A stretch of 64,000 nt of DNA from Phytophthora hibernalis (lineage: Eukaryota > Oomycota > Peronosporomycetes > Peronosporales > Peronosporaceae), in the NCBI GenBank assembly GCA_012656075.1, contig JAAKBF010000100.1, forward strand, positions 62,001 to 126,000, read 5' to 3'. Positions 1 through 11,600 of the stretch are shown here, piece by piece. The stretch's first letter is position 1, and every line of letters begins with the position of its first letter. Both the position numbers and the translations under genes were made by a program. The notes beneath the pieces are model-generated. The model was not told where the DNA came from. It saw only the letters and a program-made list of their open reading frames with translations, and ran no database searches.

Positions 1-1
1 C

Positions 2-589
2 AAAGACGTGCTGAGTATTGTACAAGACATGCATCGAGACCTGGGCTTTATCTCGCTAATGTTCACGATTTCGACTCGTGTTCAGAAATTTGTCAACTCA
101 GACCGGTGCACCCTCTACATTGTAGACCGTGCGAAGAATGAGCTATGGACTTTGCAGGGTGAGGTGAACATCCGAGTGCCGTTGAATCAGGGCATTGCCG
201 GTGCTGTCGCACAAAACAACGAGACTATCAACCTCGCCAATGCCTACGACGATCCGCGATTCAACTCGGACTTTGACCAAAAACTCGGTTACCAGACTCG
301 CAGTGTGCTGGCTATGCCTCTTCGTAATGCATCTGGTGAAATTATTGCTGTCGTACAGCTAATTAACAAGCTGGACTCAAGTGGTGTGTTCTCGACGGAC
401 GACGAGGAGCTGCTTGCCACCTTCTTACATATCGCTGGGCCGATTCTCTTCAACTCACACTCGCATTTGGCTTCGTCATCGCAAAATAAGGAGGAGGTTG
501 GAACAGAGTTCACCGGGAAGAGTACACGCGGGGGACAAGACGTCGTGGAGATGAACGTCATTTCGGAGAATGACGAGGAAGAAGCGTAA
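2..589 (+). CDS. GAF-domain protein, C-terminal part (5' end outside window)
   Basis: The reading frame is open from base 2, so the gene begins upstream of the window; only about 195 residues are visible. They form one GAF domain: a buried-core strand around CTLYIVD, a middle helix region with GIAGAVAQ, and the closing signature INK...F...DDEELL at about residues 120-140 of the visible part. GAF domains bind cyclic nucleotides or other small ligands and are usually N-terminal regulatory modules of phosphodiesterases or adenylyl cyclases. Here the domain is followed only by a roughly 50-residue polar, acidic tail and a stop, so any catalytic domain would have to lie upstream. The ligand cannot be told from this fragment. 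Confidence 0.8.
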   Translation, partial: KDVLSIVQDMHRDLGFISLMFTISTRVQKFVNSDRCTLYIVDRAKNELWTLQGEVNIRVPLNQGIAGAVAQNNETINLANAYDDPRFNSDFDQKLGYQTRSVLAMPLRNASGEIIAVVQLINKLDSSGVFSTDDEELLATFLHIAGPILFNSHSHLASSSQNKEEVGTEFTGKSTRGGQDVVEMNVISENDEEEA

Positions 590-650
590 ATACAGCCATA
601 TGTAGTCGATAGTGGCAGCGCACACAAAAATAGTTCCTTTCAGCTAAGTC

Positions 651-660
651 TCATTCATCT
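651..660 (+). promoter_or_regulatory. Oomycete-type initiator (Inr) of the WW-domain gene
   Basis: The motif TCATTCATCT lies about 25-35 bases before the ATG at 685 and matches the oomycete initiator consensus TCATTYY. Placement and consensus support the chosen start; no transcript evidence is available. Confidence 0.5.
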
Positions 661-684
661 TCACCACCACAAACGTATACGTTG

Positions 685-3242
685 ATGCCACTTCCCTCTC
701 GCCTTTCCGGTGTGAGGTCCCCGCTTCCAGCAAAACCACGCCATCTAGAGCCCGCTGCGGTATTCAGTGAAACGAAACTAGCGCTGGCAATCCAGACCCT
801 TGACACAGCATGGAAAAACTCGAAGTACCTGACAACACCACCAGATAGCGAGGAGAAGTTTATCAACAGTTGTTCTTCATCGATGCTGCTGTCAGACTCA
901 CTACGTGAAGCATTGTGCACGTTGCTCGAGATTGCAACCGGTTTTGATCAACCAGATTTGGGGACCAAGTCGAAGCTGGTTACAATTTGCACAGCACGAG
1001 TACTTGGGTGTTTGAAGCGATTTGTGGCAAGTTGCACAGACAAGAAACCTGCAATAGGGGAATGCTGCGAACACAAATGTGAGCAGCAGTTGCTTCATCT
1101 CGCATTGATGAGTATACTTTTCCGCATGTGTCGGGAATCAGAGATAGCATGCAGCGTGGTGAAGGAGGGCCTGCACACTTTTTGATCAGAATGTGCACAG
1201 CAAACGAAATGTGGAAACTTGACTTGAACGCTGGTATGGATGTGGAAGAGGAGCAAGCAGCTCACACACAAAAAGTGGAACCATTTGATCCTTTAGATCT
1301 CATGATCGCCATTGATCCATTTGACTGGTGCTACCAGTCATTATGCACTCGGTTGTTCAAAGAAAACACACATGCCTACTTTATTCCTGTTGGGCCTCGA
1401 TCACTGATCTATTTGCTCCGGGATACCCAATACCCACCGATGAAGTATCAGAGTTTGAGCAGCAGACACACACAGGCAAAGGACCTCGAGAAAAGAGCTC
1501 CAAACACCGAAAACTTCCGTCAATTTTCACTTTTCCACTGCACAACTCAGAGGAAAACCATGCTTCGCCCAACACACTTCAGTACAGATTAACACCTCTA
1601 TGTAAGGAAGATCGTTCAACACTACATGAACAGCGTGAAATTCGTTGTCTGTGGAGTGTGGTGCTCAACGATGGATCAACGAGACATCTGGCCCTACGAT
1701 CACTCATTGCGCTTGCGATTTATCTTCCACGACCGTCACTGGAGTACAGATCTATTTTACGTGAAAGGGAGTTAATTTGCCGAGCTCTCCATACGTACAA
1801 TGATTTGCCCCAGAATCAACTTGTTTTGAAAAAGCATTGTCTTGGGTGAGTGGTGAGCATACTTCTAATAGCGAGACACGACGCAATGAGCTACTGCCGT
1901 TCCAGTTAGTTGCTACCAAAGGGGCAACTTTGAAGCGCATGGCTCGTTCTGCGTTGCCATTATTTGTTGAAGAACAGATCACTAATTCAGACATAAGCAT
2001 TCAAACGCGGCAGGTGTTGGCCCGTGGACGGAAAACGCTCAGTCAATAAGCAAGGAGCGCAAGCTTGGTAAAGAAAAAGTCGAAGCTAAAGATTGTGAGC
2101 CAATATCGATTCAGCATCGCCTTAATGCTGCAACTAAGGCTGCTAATTTGGAGATCGCACAATGGAAAAATAATGAATCTCATCGACAGGTTCTAGAGCA
2201 AAATCGTCGAAGATTCACTATCCGAAAAATGTGCGCAGACATTGAAAGCCTTCGAAGCCATCTAATTGGGAGCATTGGAGTGCTTTGCTCTGGGCGACAG
2301 CACCCTGACCCACATCAGCCGTTTTCGGAGTGGATCAAGTCCCTTCCAACACTCGAAACGATTGAACATGAGCGCCAGTACCAACAAGAGATGCGCCAAC
2401 GCCAGATCCTAGAGCAACAGTATCAGTGTGAAATTTTACGCCGTCATGAACGTGACGAGTGTACACGAATGCAAGGAAACGACTACAGCGTGCCTAAAGA
2501 GTGTGAATTATCGATTCAACAAAAAAACACAAACGGTTCCTTTGCATGCAAGTTGAAATGCGCCAGTTCGAGGAAAATAGTTCAGGCCGGGACAACCTCA
2601 AACGAAGATCCGATACAAATACTGCAAGGACGCAAAGAAAGAAAGAAAAACTTGCAATTCAAGAGCGTCAGCGATTGCTACAGCTTGAAGATCAAAAACG
2701 TGAAGGACGTGAGCTGGAGAGAATGCGACGGGAGGATATGTACTACGTCGAGCACATCTTACAAGCGAAGGCGAAGGCAAAGGAGGAGCTAGAGAAGCAA
2801 GAAAAAATGTGGCACTCCATACAAATGCAATTGATGATCAACGACAACGTATCGCTCGAATGCGAATGCTGGATGAAGAGAAAAGAATGGCCGAGCGAGA
2901 GATGATTGCAATGCGCGTTGAGGACTTGTTGGGGAGGCAAATGCGCTATCGGGAGGCTGAGAAAGCGAAGGAAGAATTGCACAATGAGTGGCGAGAGCGA
3001 AAAGCGATACAAGTGGAAGAGCATGATTGTCGGTCGCGTTGGACGCTATGGGAACGAGCTTTGGTACTGCAACAGCAGGAAGACTTGAAACGACAAAGAG
3101 TTGAAGCCAGGAGACTAAAGCGGCAGCAAAAACGAGAAGAAGAACAGGCAAAAGCTGCATGGATCGAAAGTTGGGATCAAGGCGGTAACAAGTATTACTA
3201 CAATTCTGCTACGGGGTGTCACAATGGGAAGCACCGAGCTAG
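685..3242 (+). CDS. Large coiled-coil protein with C-terminal WW domain (frame-disrupted)
   Basis: Seven overlapping open frames follow each other without gaps and encode one protein of about 850 residues. Each frame change needs one extra base in a run: T5 at 1179-1183, CCC 1433-1435, GGG 1844-1846, AAAA 2032-2035, A7 2521-2527, A6 2802-2807 and GGGG 3213-3216. The N-terminal third is helical and cysteine-rich; the rest is charged coiled coil rich in R, E, K and Q. The last 30 residues form a WW domain: W-x-x-x-W-D, then YYYN, then, after the last frame change, QW-x-x-P, with a stop four codons later. WW domains bind proline-rich peptides. That the final correction creates the second Trp and the Pro of the WW fold is good evidence that the break is not ancient. 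Function otherwise unknown. Confidence 0.65.
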
Positions 3243-3372
3243 AGGAGAGACGCAAACACCTCTATGCGCCGCCAATGTCGCTTGTCAAGCGCAAATGACA
3301 AGGTACTTCGAAGTACATCATCACGGGGAACTGCAGGGTCTACAATAAATACGGTACGTGTATTCATTCCTC

Positions 3373-6300
3373 CTATCCTTCGACAGGGTTCCACTCAACA
3401 TCTTCAATTTCATTCACACCTTCAACTTGACTCCAGTCAACTATTCCATCAAGTCCTTGAATCGGCCCCCATTCAATTGTTGAGCCTTGAAGGTACCCTT
3501 GCTGTTTTTCACCGCTAGGGAATATTTTGCGCCCAGCAAACTCAAAGAATTTTTCCCATTCTTCGACCGCCTGCTGATCTTCTGATAGTTTCGATCGATT
3601 TTGCTTAATCAACTGGACCACTTTCTCGTGGAACACTGCATCGGTGGCCAGCTTCACTGCTAGCGACACGTACTCCTCCAAGGAAGTAGCGATCAGGTCG
3701 TTGATCCCCATTTGCTGGTAAAAAGCATACGTAATTCGCGAGGCCCAAAGTTCGTTGGGAAACGTTACAACAGGGACAGCAGCGGCAAAAGCTTGCAACG
3801 AGGCGCGTGGTCGTGTAAGGTGAAGACTTGCCACAACGGCGTCTGCAGCCCGCATGAGCATTACCTCCTGCTTTTGGTCCACGTCGGTGAGGAAGTGAAG
3901 TCGATTCGGGTCAACACCTGCAGACCCCATCCGCAACTGGAGTTGGCCCTTCCAAATCTTGCGACTCGAAGTGGACAAAAGGAAAATATGAGCTTTCTTG
4001 TCTTCCTGGAGGATCTTAGCCACGGCGGTGTCAAAATCAGGGTGGATATGGATAATGGACTGATTCGAAGCAAGCATTGGTGTTAGTACATGTAGGTAGC
4101 ATGATAAAATAATACCACCAATGCACGAACTTCAATCGCGAGGTAAAAGTGGAAATCGGATGGGATGTCGAATCGCTCCTCGATCGCACGGCGGACTTGA
4201 TCTTTTCGGATGCTCTTCTTAGGCAGGTCTGGAAGCTTGTGGTAGATACCCATTCCTCTGTTAAAAAATATTAGAGAGAACAAATTAGCACTCCATGCAC
4301 ATGTATATGTGATGGCCGCGAAGACACCGTTGCCTTACTTGAATCGGTAGACAACCTCCGAGTAGTGTGAACTGAGGCTGCTGTGTTCGTGTTCACTGGC
4401 GAGGTAATAATCCACTGTCGGCACGCCGGAGGTGTCGGCATTGCCCCACCAAACCGCTTGGACAGGAGCAAGTCGAGCGAGTGACACGAAATAGGTTGTC
4501 TTGTCCATCCCGAGCTGCTCAATAAATCAAACGGGAGATAGTGAGAAATCCAATTCTGACCTTTGACCGCTAAACCCACTCAGACCAACCTCGGGGTAGA
4601 TTAGAACATCCATATGCCAGGCGCGAATTTCTTCTCGAGCAATCCTTGTATCTTTTGGAAGCGCGACAATCTACAACACGGTTGGAGTGTCTCCAGAACA
4701 CCAGCAATGAACCAACATGACCAAAACAGGGTTTCCAAGCGTGCATGTTACCCACCGTCTCAGTGATTGCCTCGATTTGCTTGACCACCTTCATAGACTT
4801 GCTTTGACCAACCGCGAATACGATGATCTCGTATTTGTTGCGATCAAACTGGGGTAATAACTCCGACATGTAAAGTCCCACAGCTGAATTGAACATGTAG
4901 CGCGACACAAAACCGATTCGCAGGCGCCGCGGGCCGATCTGCATAACACATGATATAAGTACGGAATTTGCACATAATAAATCCGCTACAACTTTGCAGT
5001 ACCTCTGGTCTGCTCACAACCTCTCTCTGTTGAGTATAAGGAAGCGGCACGATACCATAGCTCGCCACATAATCTTCGCTCATAATTTGCCGTTGGTAGA
5101 GTAGTTGCCAGTACAAGTAGCCCATAGCCGCCTTAAGCTCACGATTATTTCTGTTGTGTGCTGCCAATGTTATTCCGGTGGAGAGAGATACTCGATTGGG
5201 GTCCATCTCAGTCTTTTCGAGCGAATCAACTGATTTCACCGTGGTGGTCCGTTTAGCAAAGGACAAAGTTAGTCTTGTCCGCTACAACATGTCACGTACT
5301 ACCCATGATTTAAACAAACCCACTTACGGTTATGCAGCAATGTTTCCACTTCCCGCTCAAAATGGTCACGATACGCGTCGATCTCTTTTTGCGTCGCAGG
5401 AAGAACCCGAGGCAGGACCGTCGCTTTCATCACCATTATCCGTGTACGAGGATGGAAGCGATCGTGAAATTCCTGGTCGAGAAGCTGTTTCCACATCGAA
5501 TAGATTTAGAGACGAATCAAATTGACATGATAGCCATCGATTCCGTACCCGGTCGTAAAGGTAAATGCTTTGTTGCATTTCGCCGAGTGCTTCCAGCGTT
5601 TCCGCAAGGTTTAGCTGTACACAAGGAAGTTAGGCCGTGATCGTCGCTTAGTTTTGCGGTTAGAGCTCTGCTTACCTTGCCCACGAGTAAACCCAGATCA
5701 GCAGAGCGTTGATATTCATCCAGAGCAGTCTCAAACTGGCCAGCATTTGCGAGCAAATTTCCACGGTCATTGTGAAATACGGGTTCGTCCTGCCAGCGCT
5801 CCAACGCTTCATTAAGACAGCGATCAGCATGGTACCATCCGTCAGTGACGCGAATAAGCTCGCACATTCTGCCCGTGGCATCTTTCGCCACATTCTCCGC
5901 CTTTCCCGGCTCCAATTGGCTGTCCAGCACGCTTATCGACGCTTTGGCTACTTTGCTGTACTCTTGCAGCGCGATCTCCCACTTGCCCTGCGACTGCATG
6001 GCATCACCCAAGTTAACTGCCGCTTGCACTTGCATGGGGTTCAGCTCCAGCGCTCGTCGATAATGCTGAATGGCTTCGTCCACCCGCCCTAGCGACTTGA
6101 GACAAATCCCCAGCGAGTTGTGGAAGTTCTCCTCGCTCTCATTGGACTGCACCGCTCGGTACAAATACGGCAGCGCCTGCCGCAACTCTCCGTCCTGGTA
6201 CAGTGCAAGTCCGAGCAAGTGCTGCGCCTGTCCGTGATCTGGGAAAATCTCGAGAACGTAGCGGTAGATCCTGGACGCGGTCACTCGGTCCTTGGCATTG

Positions 6301-6794
6301 TGGAGTTGTGCGCCTGCTTCCAATGCGTCAGCAACACTCAAACGGCCCTGCACTCCAGGCAACAGGATGGAGCCAACTGAGAACGTCCGCGTGGACAATG
6401 CCACCATGTTGCCGCCGTTCTCAAGTCCGACGGTAATGGCGTACGAGAGACCAGGTACAAGACCCGCAACATGGAACGTCGTGTAGTTGAGACTCTGATC
6501 GAAGCAGGACTCGTCCAGTTCACTTCCACCTTTGTCCAGTGTTACATCGGGTGGTACAAATGCTGGTTGCATGAGGATGCAGACACGAGAGCGACGTAAA
6601 CCACCACTCAGCAGCTCCCCACGGATCTCGATCTCCACTTGCAGCTCCGTAGCGGCCAGCATCATGTCGTTCTGCGGGTGTAGGATCTCCAGCAACGGGT
6701 ACGTGTAGAAGGGCATGGGGTCGTTGAAGCCTGGGGATAGCGCGCTCGCCCACGCCATGCAGACGCACAGCACGCAGAGCAGGCGGGGCGACAT
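3373..6794 (-). CDS. Secreted TPR protein with GT41 (OGT/SPINDLY-like) glycosyltransferase domain
   Basis: Nine exons can be joined in phase: 6794-5676, 5614-5549, 5484-5328, 5229-5003, 4938-4756, 4670-4590, 4514-4339, 4257-4119 and 4059-3373 (944 residues, no frame break). The last intron has a clear TACTAAC branch site. The chosen ATG gives a hydrophobic signal peptide (MSPRLLCVLCVCMAWA). Next comes a domain of about 130 residues, then TPR repeats (residues ~170-370), then a GT41-type catalytic region: RIGFVS, YPELGMDKTTYF, LARLAPVQAVWWGN, PTVDYY and, near the C-terminus, a donor-site segment PRASLQAFAAAVPVVTFP-x-E. The family transfers GlcNAc, fucose or glucose to proteins. The ELGMD/APVQ form resembles the bacterial-type lineage more than animal OGT, and the usual His after the RIGFVS strand is not seen. 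A signal peptide implies action in the secretory pathway. Sugar and targets are unknown. Confidence 0.8.
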
Positions 6795-6969
6795 CTTGGC
6801 TATAATACACAAATTCAAAATGGGAATAGCTATTATTTTCTAGCAGCCAATCGGAAGGCAGATTGAACTGCCCATCGACCAATCAGAAGGGACGAGTATC
6901 AACGGTGCTCCGTGTTCGAAGCCATTTCGAAAGACACCGTGTCAACTACACCTCTACTGTTCCGTGACG

Positions 6970-8484
6970 ATGGCTGCGCACAACCGCTACGAGCACCCGC
7001 TGGTGAGTCGCTATGCCACCAAAGAGATGAGCGAGATCTGGTCTCCGGACCGCAAGTTCTCGACGTGGCGTGAGCTGTGGCTGGCGTTGGCTACGTCCGA
7101 GAAGGAGTTGGGTTTGGCCATCACCCAGGAGCAGTTGGACGCTATGAAGGCCCACCTGACGGACATCGACTACGAGTACGCGGCAGAGATGGAGAAGAAG
7201 TTCCGCCACGACGTCATGGCCCACGTGCACGCGTTCGGCAAGGAGGCGCCTGTGGCCATGCCCATCATCCACCTGGGCGCCACGAGCTGCTACGTGGGCG
7301 ACAACGCCGACATCATCCAGATCAAGCAGGGACTGCAGCTCATCCAGCGCAAGATGGTCAAGGCCATCAAGGTGCTGGCCGACTTCGCCATCCAGTACAA
7401 AGACATGCCCACCATGGGCTTCACGCACTTCCAGCCGGCGCAGCTCGTGACGGTGGGCAAGCGCGCGTCGCTGTGGCTGCAGGACCTGTGGCTCGACTTC
7501 CAGCAGCTCTCGGAGCAGATCGACAGTCTGCCCATGCGCGGCGTCAAGGGCACGACCGGCACCCAGGCCAGCTTCCTCGACCTGTTCGAGGGCGACCACG
7601 AGAAGGTCAAGAAGCTGAACGAGTTGGTGGCCGACAAGATGGGCTTCAAGAAGGTCATCCCCGTGTCGGGCCAGACGTACACGCGCAAGCTCGACTACTT
7701 CGTGCTGTCGATCCTGTCGGGTATCGCCCAGTCGGCCTACAAGATGGCCGGCGACATCCGTCTCCTGGCCAACATGAAAGAGATCGAGGAGCCGTTTGAG
7801 AAGAACCAGATCGGGTCCTCGGCCATGGCCTACAAGCGCAACCCCATGCGCTCGGAGCGCATCTGCAGTCTGGCGCGTTACGTCATCTCGCTCACGGACA
7901 ACGGCGCGCAGACTCACGCGGCGCAGTGGTTCGAGCGCACGCTGGACGACTCGGCCAACCGGTACGTCTCTTCAATTGGCGACCGTGATTAGCATAGTGT
8001 TTGTTCACTCTCTTCTACGTTGTTTTTCTACAGTCGTATGGTGCTGCCCGAGGCCTTTCTCGCCACAGACGTCATCCTGAACCTGATCACCAACGTGTCG
8101 GACGGTCTGCAGGTGTGGCCGAACGTCATCAAGGCGCACATCAAGGCGGAGCTGCCGTTCATGGCCACGGAGAACATCCTCATGGCCTGCGTCAAGGCTG
8201 GCGGCGACCGTCAGGAGCTGCACGAGGCCATCCGCACGCACTCGATGGAGGCCGGCAAGCGCGTCAAGGTGGAAGGTGCCGCCAACGACCTGCTGGAACG
8301 CATTGCTACCGACCCGTTGTTCAAGGCTGTGCACGACCACATGGACTCGCTGCTGGACCCGTCGCTTTTCATCGGTCGCTGTCCGCAGCAGGTGGAGGAG
8401 TTCATCCGTGAGGAGATCACTCCTCTGCTCACGGAACACGCCAAGCTGCTCGAAGTGGAGAACGTCGACGATATCAACGTTTAA
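6970..8484 (+). CDS. ADSL: Adenylosuccinate lyase
   Basis: Two exons (6970-7961 and 8034-8484) around a 72-bp intron give 480 residues, the normal length of eukaryotic adenylosuccinate lyase. The enzyme removes fumarate from SAICAR and from adenylosuccinate, acting twice in purine synthesis, in the cytosol. Family marks are present: HLGATSCYVGDNAD, the TMGFTHFQPAQ substrate loop, the fumarase-superfamily signature SSAMAYKRNP (about residues 285-294) and DDSANRR at the splice junction. The upstream GTG at 6964 is in frame but the ATG at 6970 is the natural start. It is divergent from the GT41 gene across a 175-bp gap. Intact, no frame break. Confidence 0.95.
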
Positions 8485-8692
8485 TCCACGTCTGAGGTCA
8501 TCCTGACACAGAACCACAAAACCCAACCTTTGTATGTCGTCTAACTCACCATTTCCACCATGGTACCACGTCAAAAATGGTCTCCTCAGTTTTATCCAAT
8601 CAAACGACGTGTTATGCCGAATTCGCGCCAATCCGAGGCGGCTACAGCAGACGGCTCCCCGACCGCCACTATTCGAAGCCCATACTAACGCC

Positions 8693-11600
8693 ATGTCAAG
8701 CAGCTCGTCCAGTTCCTCGGACGAGGACCCGGAGCCTGTGGCGCCTGGCCTGGGGCCACCCCGCCGGCCTCGCAGCTGTCGCAAGCCGTGGAGCTGGCAC
8801 AGATCTGCAGCTTCTGCGCCACGTTCCGCAAGCCGCTACGGCTGCCCGCGTTCTCTCGAACGGTGCGTGGCTTGCGCCCTTTTGAACCTTTTAACGGGAG
8901 GGAGGGCGTCCGACGTCGATCCTGAGGCCCCCAGGACCCGGGGGAGGCGCAAAACCACCCACAGACGCCTCGGATCCCCCGCTACCACCCCATACTCTCC
9001 ACACTTGGAGTTTGTATGCAGGGCACTGCTTTTCACCCCCTGACGCCAATGCTCACGGAATGTGTCATATCTGGTTTTTGTTGTCTATAGGAGCTCCAAG
9101 ACGCGCTCCTGGGCGTCTCCAATGGCCACTCGACCCACGTAAGAGGACGCACAGGATTCAATGGCCTACGGGCTTCCCGTGACGCTGCGGACGAAGCTTT
9201 TGACGTTCTGGTGGTGCTGCAGGTGGAACTGCTGGCGGAGCTGCACTTCAAGTTGGTGCGCGAGCACCCGACGGCCAAAATGGAGAAAATGTGCGTGCGA
9301 CGCTCTGTAGCCAATGGTTGGTCGGTGGGTGGAGGGCTGACATGGTTTTGCTTTTGAGGTGCAGGGTACAAGACTGGGAGAAAACGCTGGCTCGGAAACT
9401 GCAGGAGAACTGGCGCAGGGAGTTCACCGCCAACCCCATGGGGAGGCGTAGCGTATCGCGACTTGACGGTGCTCGAACGGGTGGGTGGTGGTGCTTTTGA
9501 ATGAAGAGGGGGTATTGACGGTAGTGGTGTAGGTGAAAATATTAGACGCGTTGTGTCATTGGAAACTCGACACGTGCGCGGAAATCCACAAGCACATTGC
9601 AACGCTGCAGAAGGAAAACGACAACGATTCGATTAAGAAATTGGTAACGGGGTGTATTGGTGGTGATGGAGTTGCAATAGTGAGGTCTCACGTCTATTTG
9701 ACGAACAGCGTGTGGGGAGATCGGGACGGATGACAACGGTGTATCGTACTGGTACTTCGATGACGGAGCGTGGATATATGCAGAAGACAAGCCGCGGTGG
9801 CAACGCGAAGAACGGTACGATGCTGCCAAAAACATGTATTTGGTTCTCACTACGGTGACTAGGAAATACACTAACGGTGTACATGCGCTAGTAAACCATC
9901 CTACCTGGTAGAGTTTGCTAGCGCCAAACGAATCCGGTTATCGATCAACTTCGACCCCGACCGCAACTCCTCTGCTCCACCTGTCCGTCTGCCGTTAAAA
10001 TTGTTGAAGGCTCCTGAAGACGTTAAAGCGGAGAAGATGGCCACGAAGGAGGTGCCATCAGAGACAGTAAAACACGAATCGAAGATCAAGGACGAAGCTG
10101 TTGCTCCGGAGCCAATCAAAGCCGAAGGAAGTGCTGTGAAAGTTGAGAAACAGGAATTCGCAGCTCTACAGTCAAAAACATCAACGGACGAAACTAACAT
10201 GAAAGAAGGACATTCGACGTCGACCAGCAGAGTCGACAATGGCTTCTTGTGTGCGGTTGGATCTCCAGACGAAAAGAGAAAGTTTGCTGAGCCAGCCGTT
10301 GACAGCCCGCAGACAAATGGAGCTGTTCAGATGGCGGATGCGGCAATTGATATCGCACACCCTGACTCCTCCACCAAAGTGGTGGAAGATAGTTCAACTG
10401 CACTAGGCAAGTGTGACGCACAGGGTACGGCTACAAGCAAGGAAAATACGTCGACGGAGGAGGTTAATGAAGACATTTCAGGGGAACATCCTGTAGTGGC
10501 TATTGTGGGCTCCAAAAGCGTGCGATTATCGATGATGATAGCAGCGACAGCAGTAGCGATGTTGATGCGACGAAGGCAGCAGCAAACAAGGAGGCGGGAC
10601 TCGAGGTTTCAACCCCACCACCACGAAAAAGCGCAAGGCAAGTGTTGAGCATACCAACAGTGCAACAAGTGTCGTGCATGCCAACAGTGAAGCAGGTGTA
10701 AATGCTGATGAAACACACAAGAATGACATGACGAAGTCCGAAAACACTCAAGCTAATGGGGATGTTGTGCCCCCGGTGTCGGATGCCAAACCTGTGGTGA
10801 CAGAGGTTAAGGGAACTGACACAACGAGCGAACCAAAAGAGAGGAATGAAGGAGTTTACGGGACTCCCAAAACAGCAAAGTTGCTACGGAGAAGACAGTT
10901 GATGGAACGGATGCCAAACCTGTGGTGACAGAGGTTAAGGGAACTGACACAACGAGCGAACCGAAAGAAAGGAATGAAGGGAGTTTAACGGACACCCTAA
11001 ATTGCAAAGTGGCTACGGAGAAGACAGTTGATGGAACGGGTCCTGCTTCTACGTCGCCGACTGATCCAGCTGCTGCTCCTGAATCGTTTGAAATTACTTG
11101 TGAAAGTTGCAAGAAGAGCTACGATATGAGGTATGTAGACCCCCGTTAGTGGAACGTCCCACAGATGAGTGGCGCTGCTTTGAATGCCTCGTGAATGATG
11201 CCCGTGGTTGGCCTCGCCGTCGGAAGTCTACTCGTAGGGAACCCTTTTCTCCGCGAGCCGACGGTCGTGGCAATGAGGGATCGTCCAAGAAGAGGAGTTC
11301 GTCGTCGAAGGCACGAAGTGGCTCGTCGACATCGACAAAGGCCAAGAAAAGCTCCAGCAAAAGTTCGTCCTCGAAGAAGAAAAGCAGCCGCAGTAGCTCT
11401 TCCAAGCGAAAGTCGTCAAGTAGCAAGAGCAGTTCAAGCAAAAATCGTCATCATCGTCGAAGAAGCACAAGAAACGCAAGTCATCGTCATCTTCGCACCA
11501 CCACAGCAGCAGTAGCCACCACCGAAGGCGGCATCACAACCACTATCACCATGAGGAATTTGCAAAGCTTGTTGGCTTATTCCGTGAGCGACAGGAACAC

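Noticed and set aside
685..3242. Programmed frameshifting as the cause of the serial frame changes
   Set aside because: Seven shifts in one gene and about 35 in 13 unrelated genes, with no shared slippery heptamer or stem, is not how recoding works.
6946..7917. A 323-codon antisense frame opposite adenylosuccinate lyase
   Set aside because: It is rich in His, Arg, Leu and Val with no domain, as expected from the G/C-rich codon bias of the sense gene.
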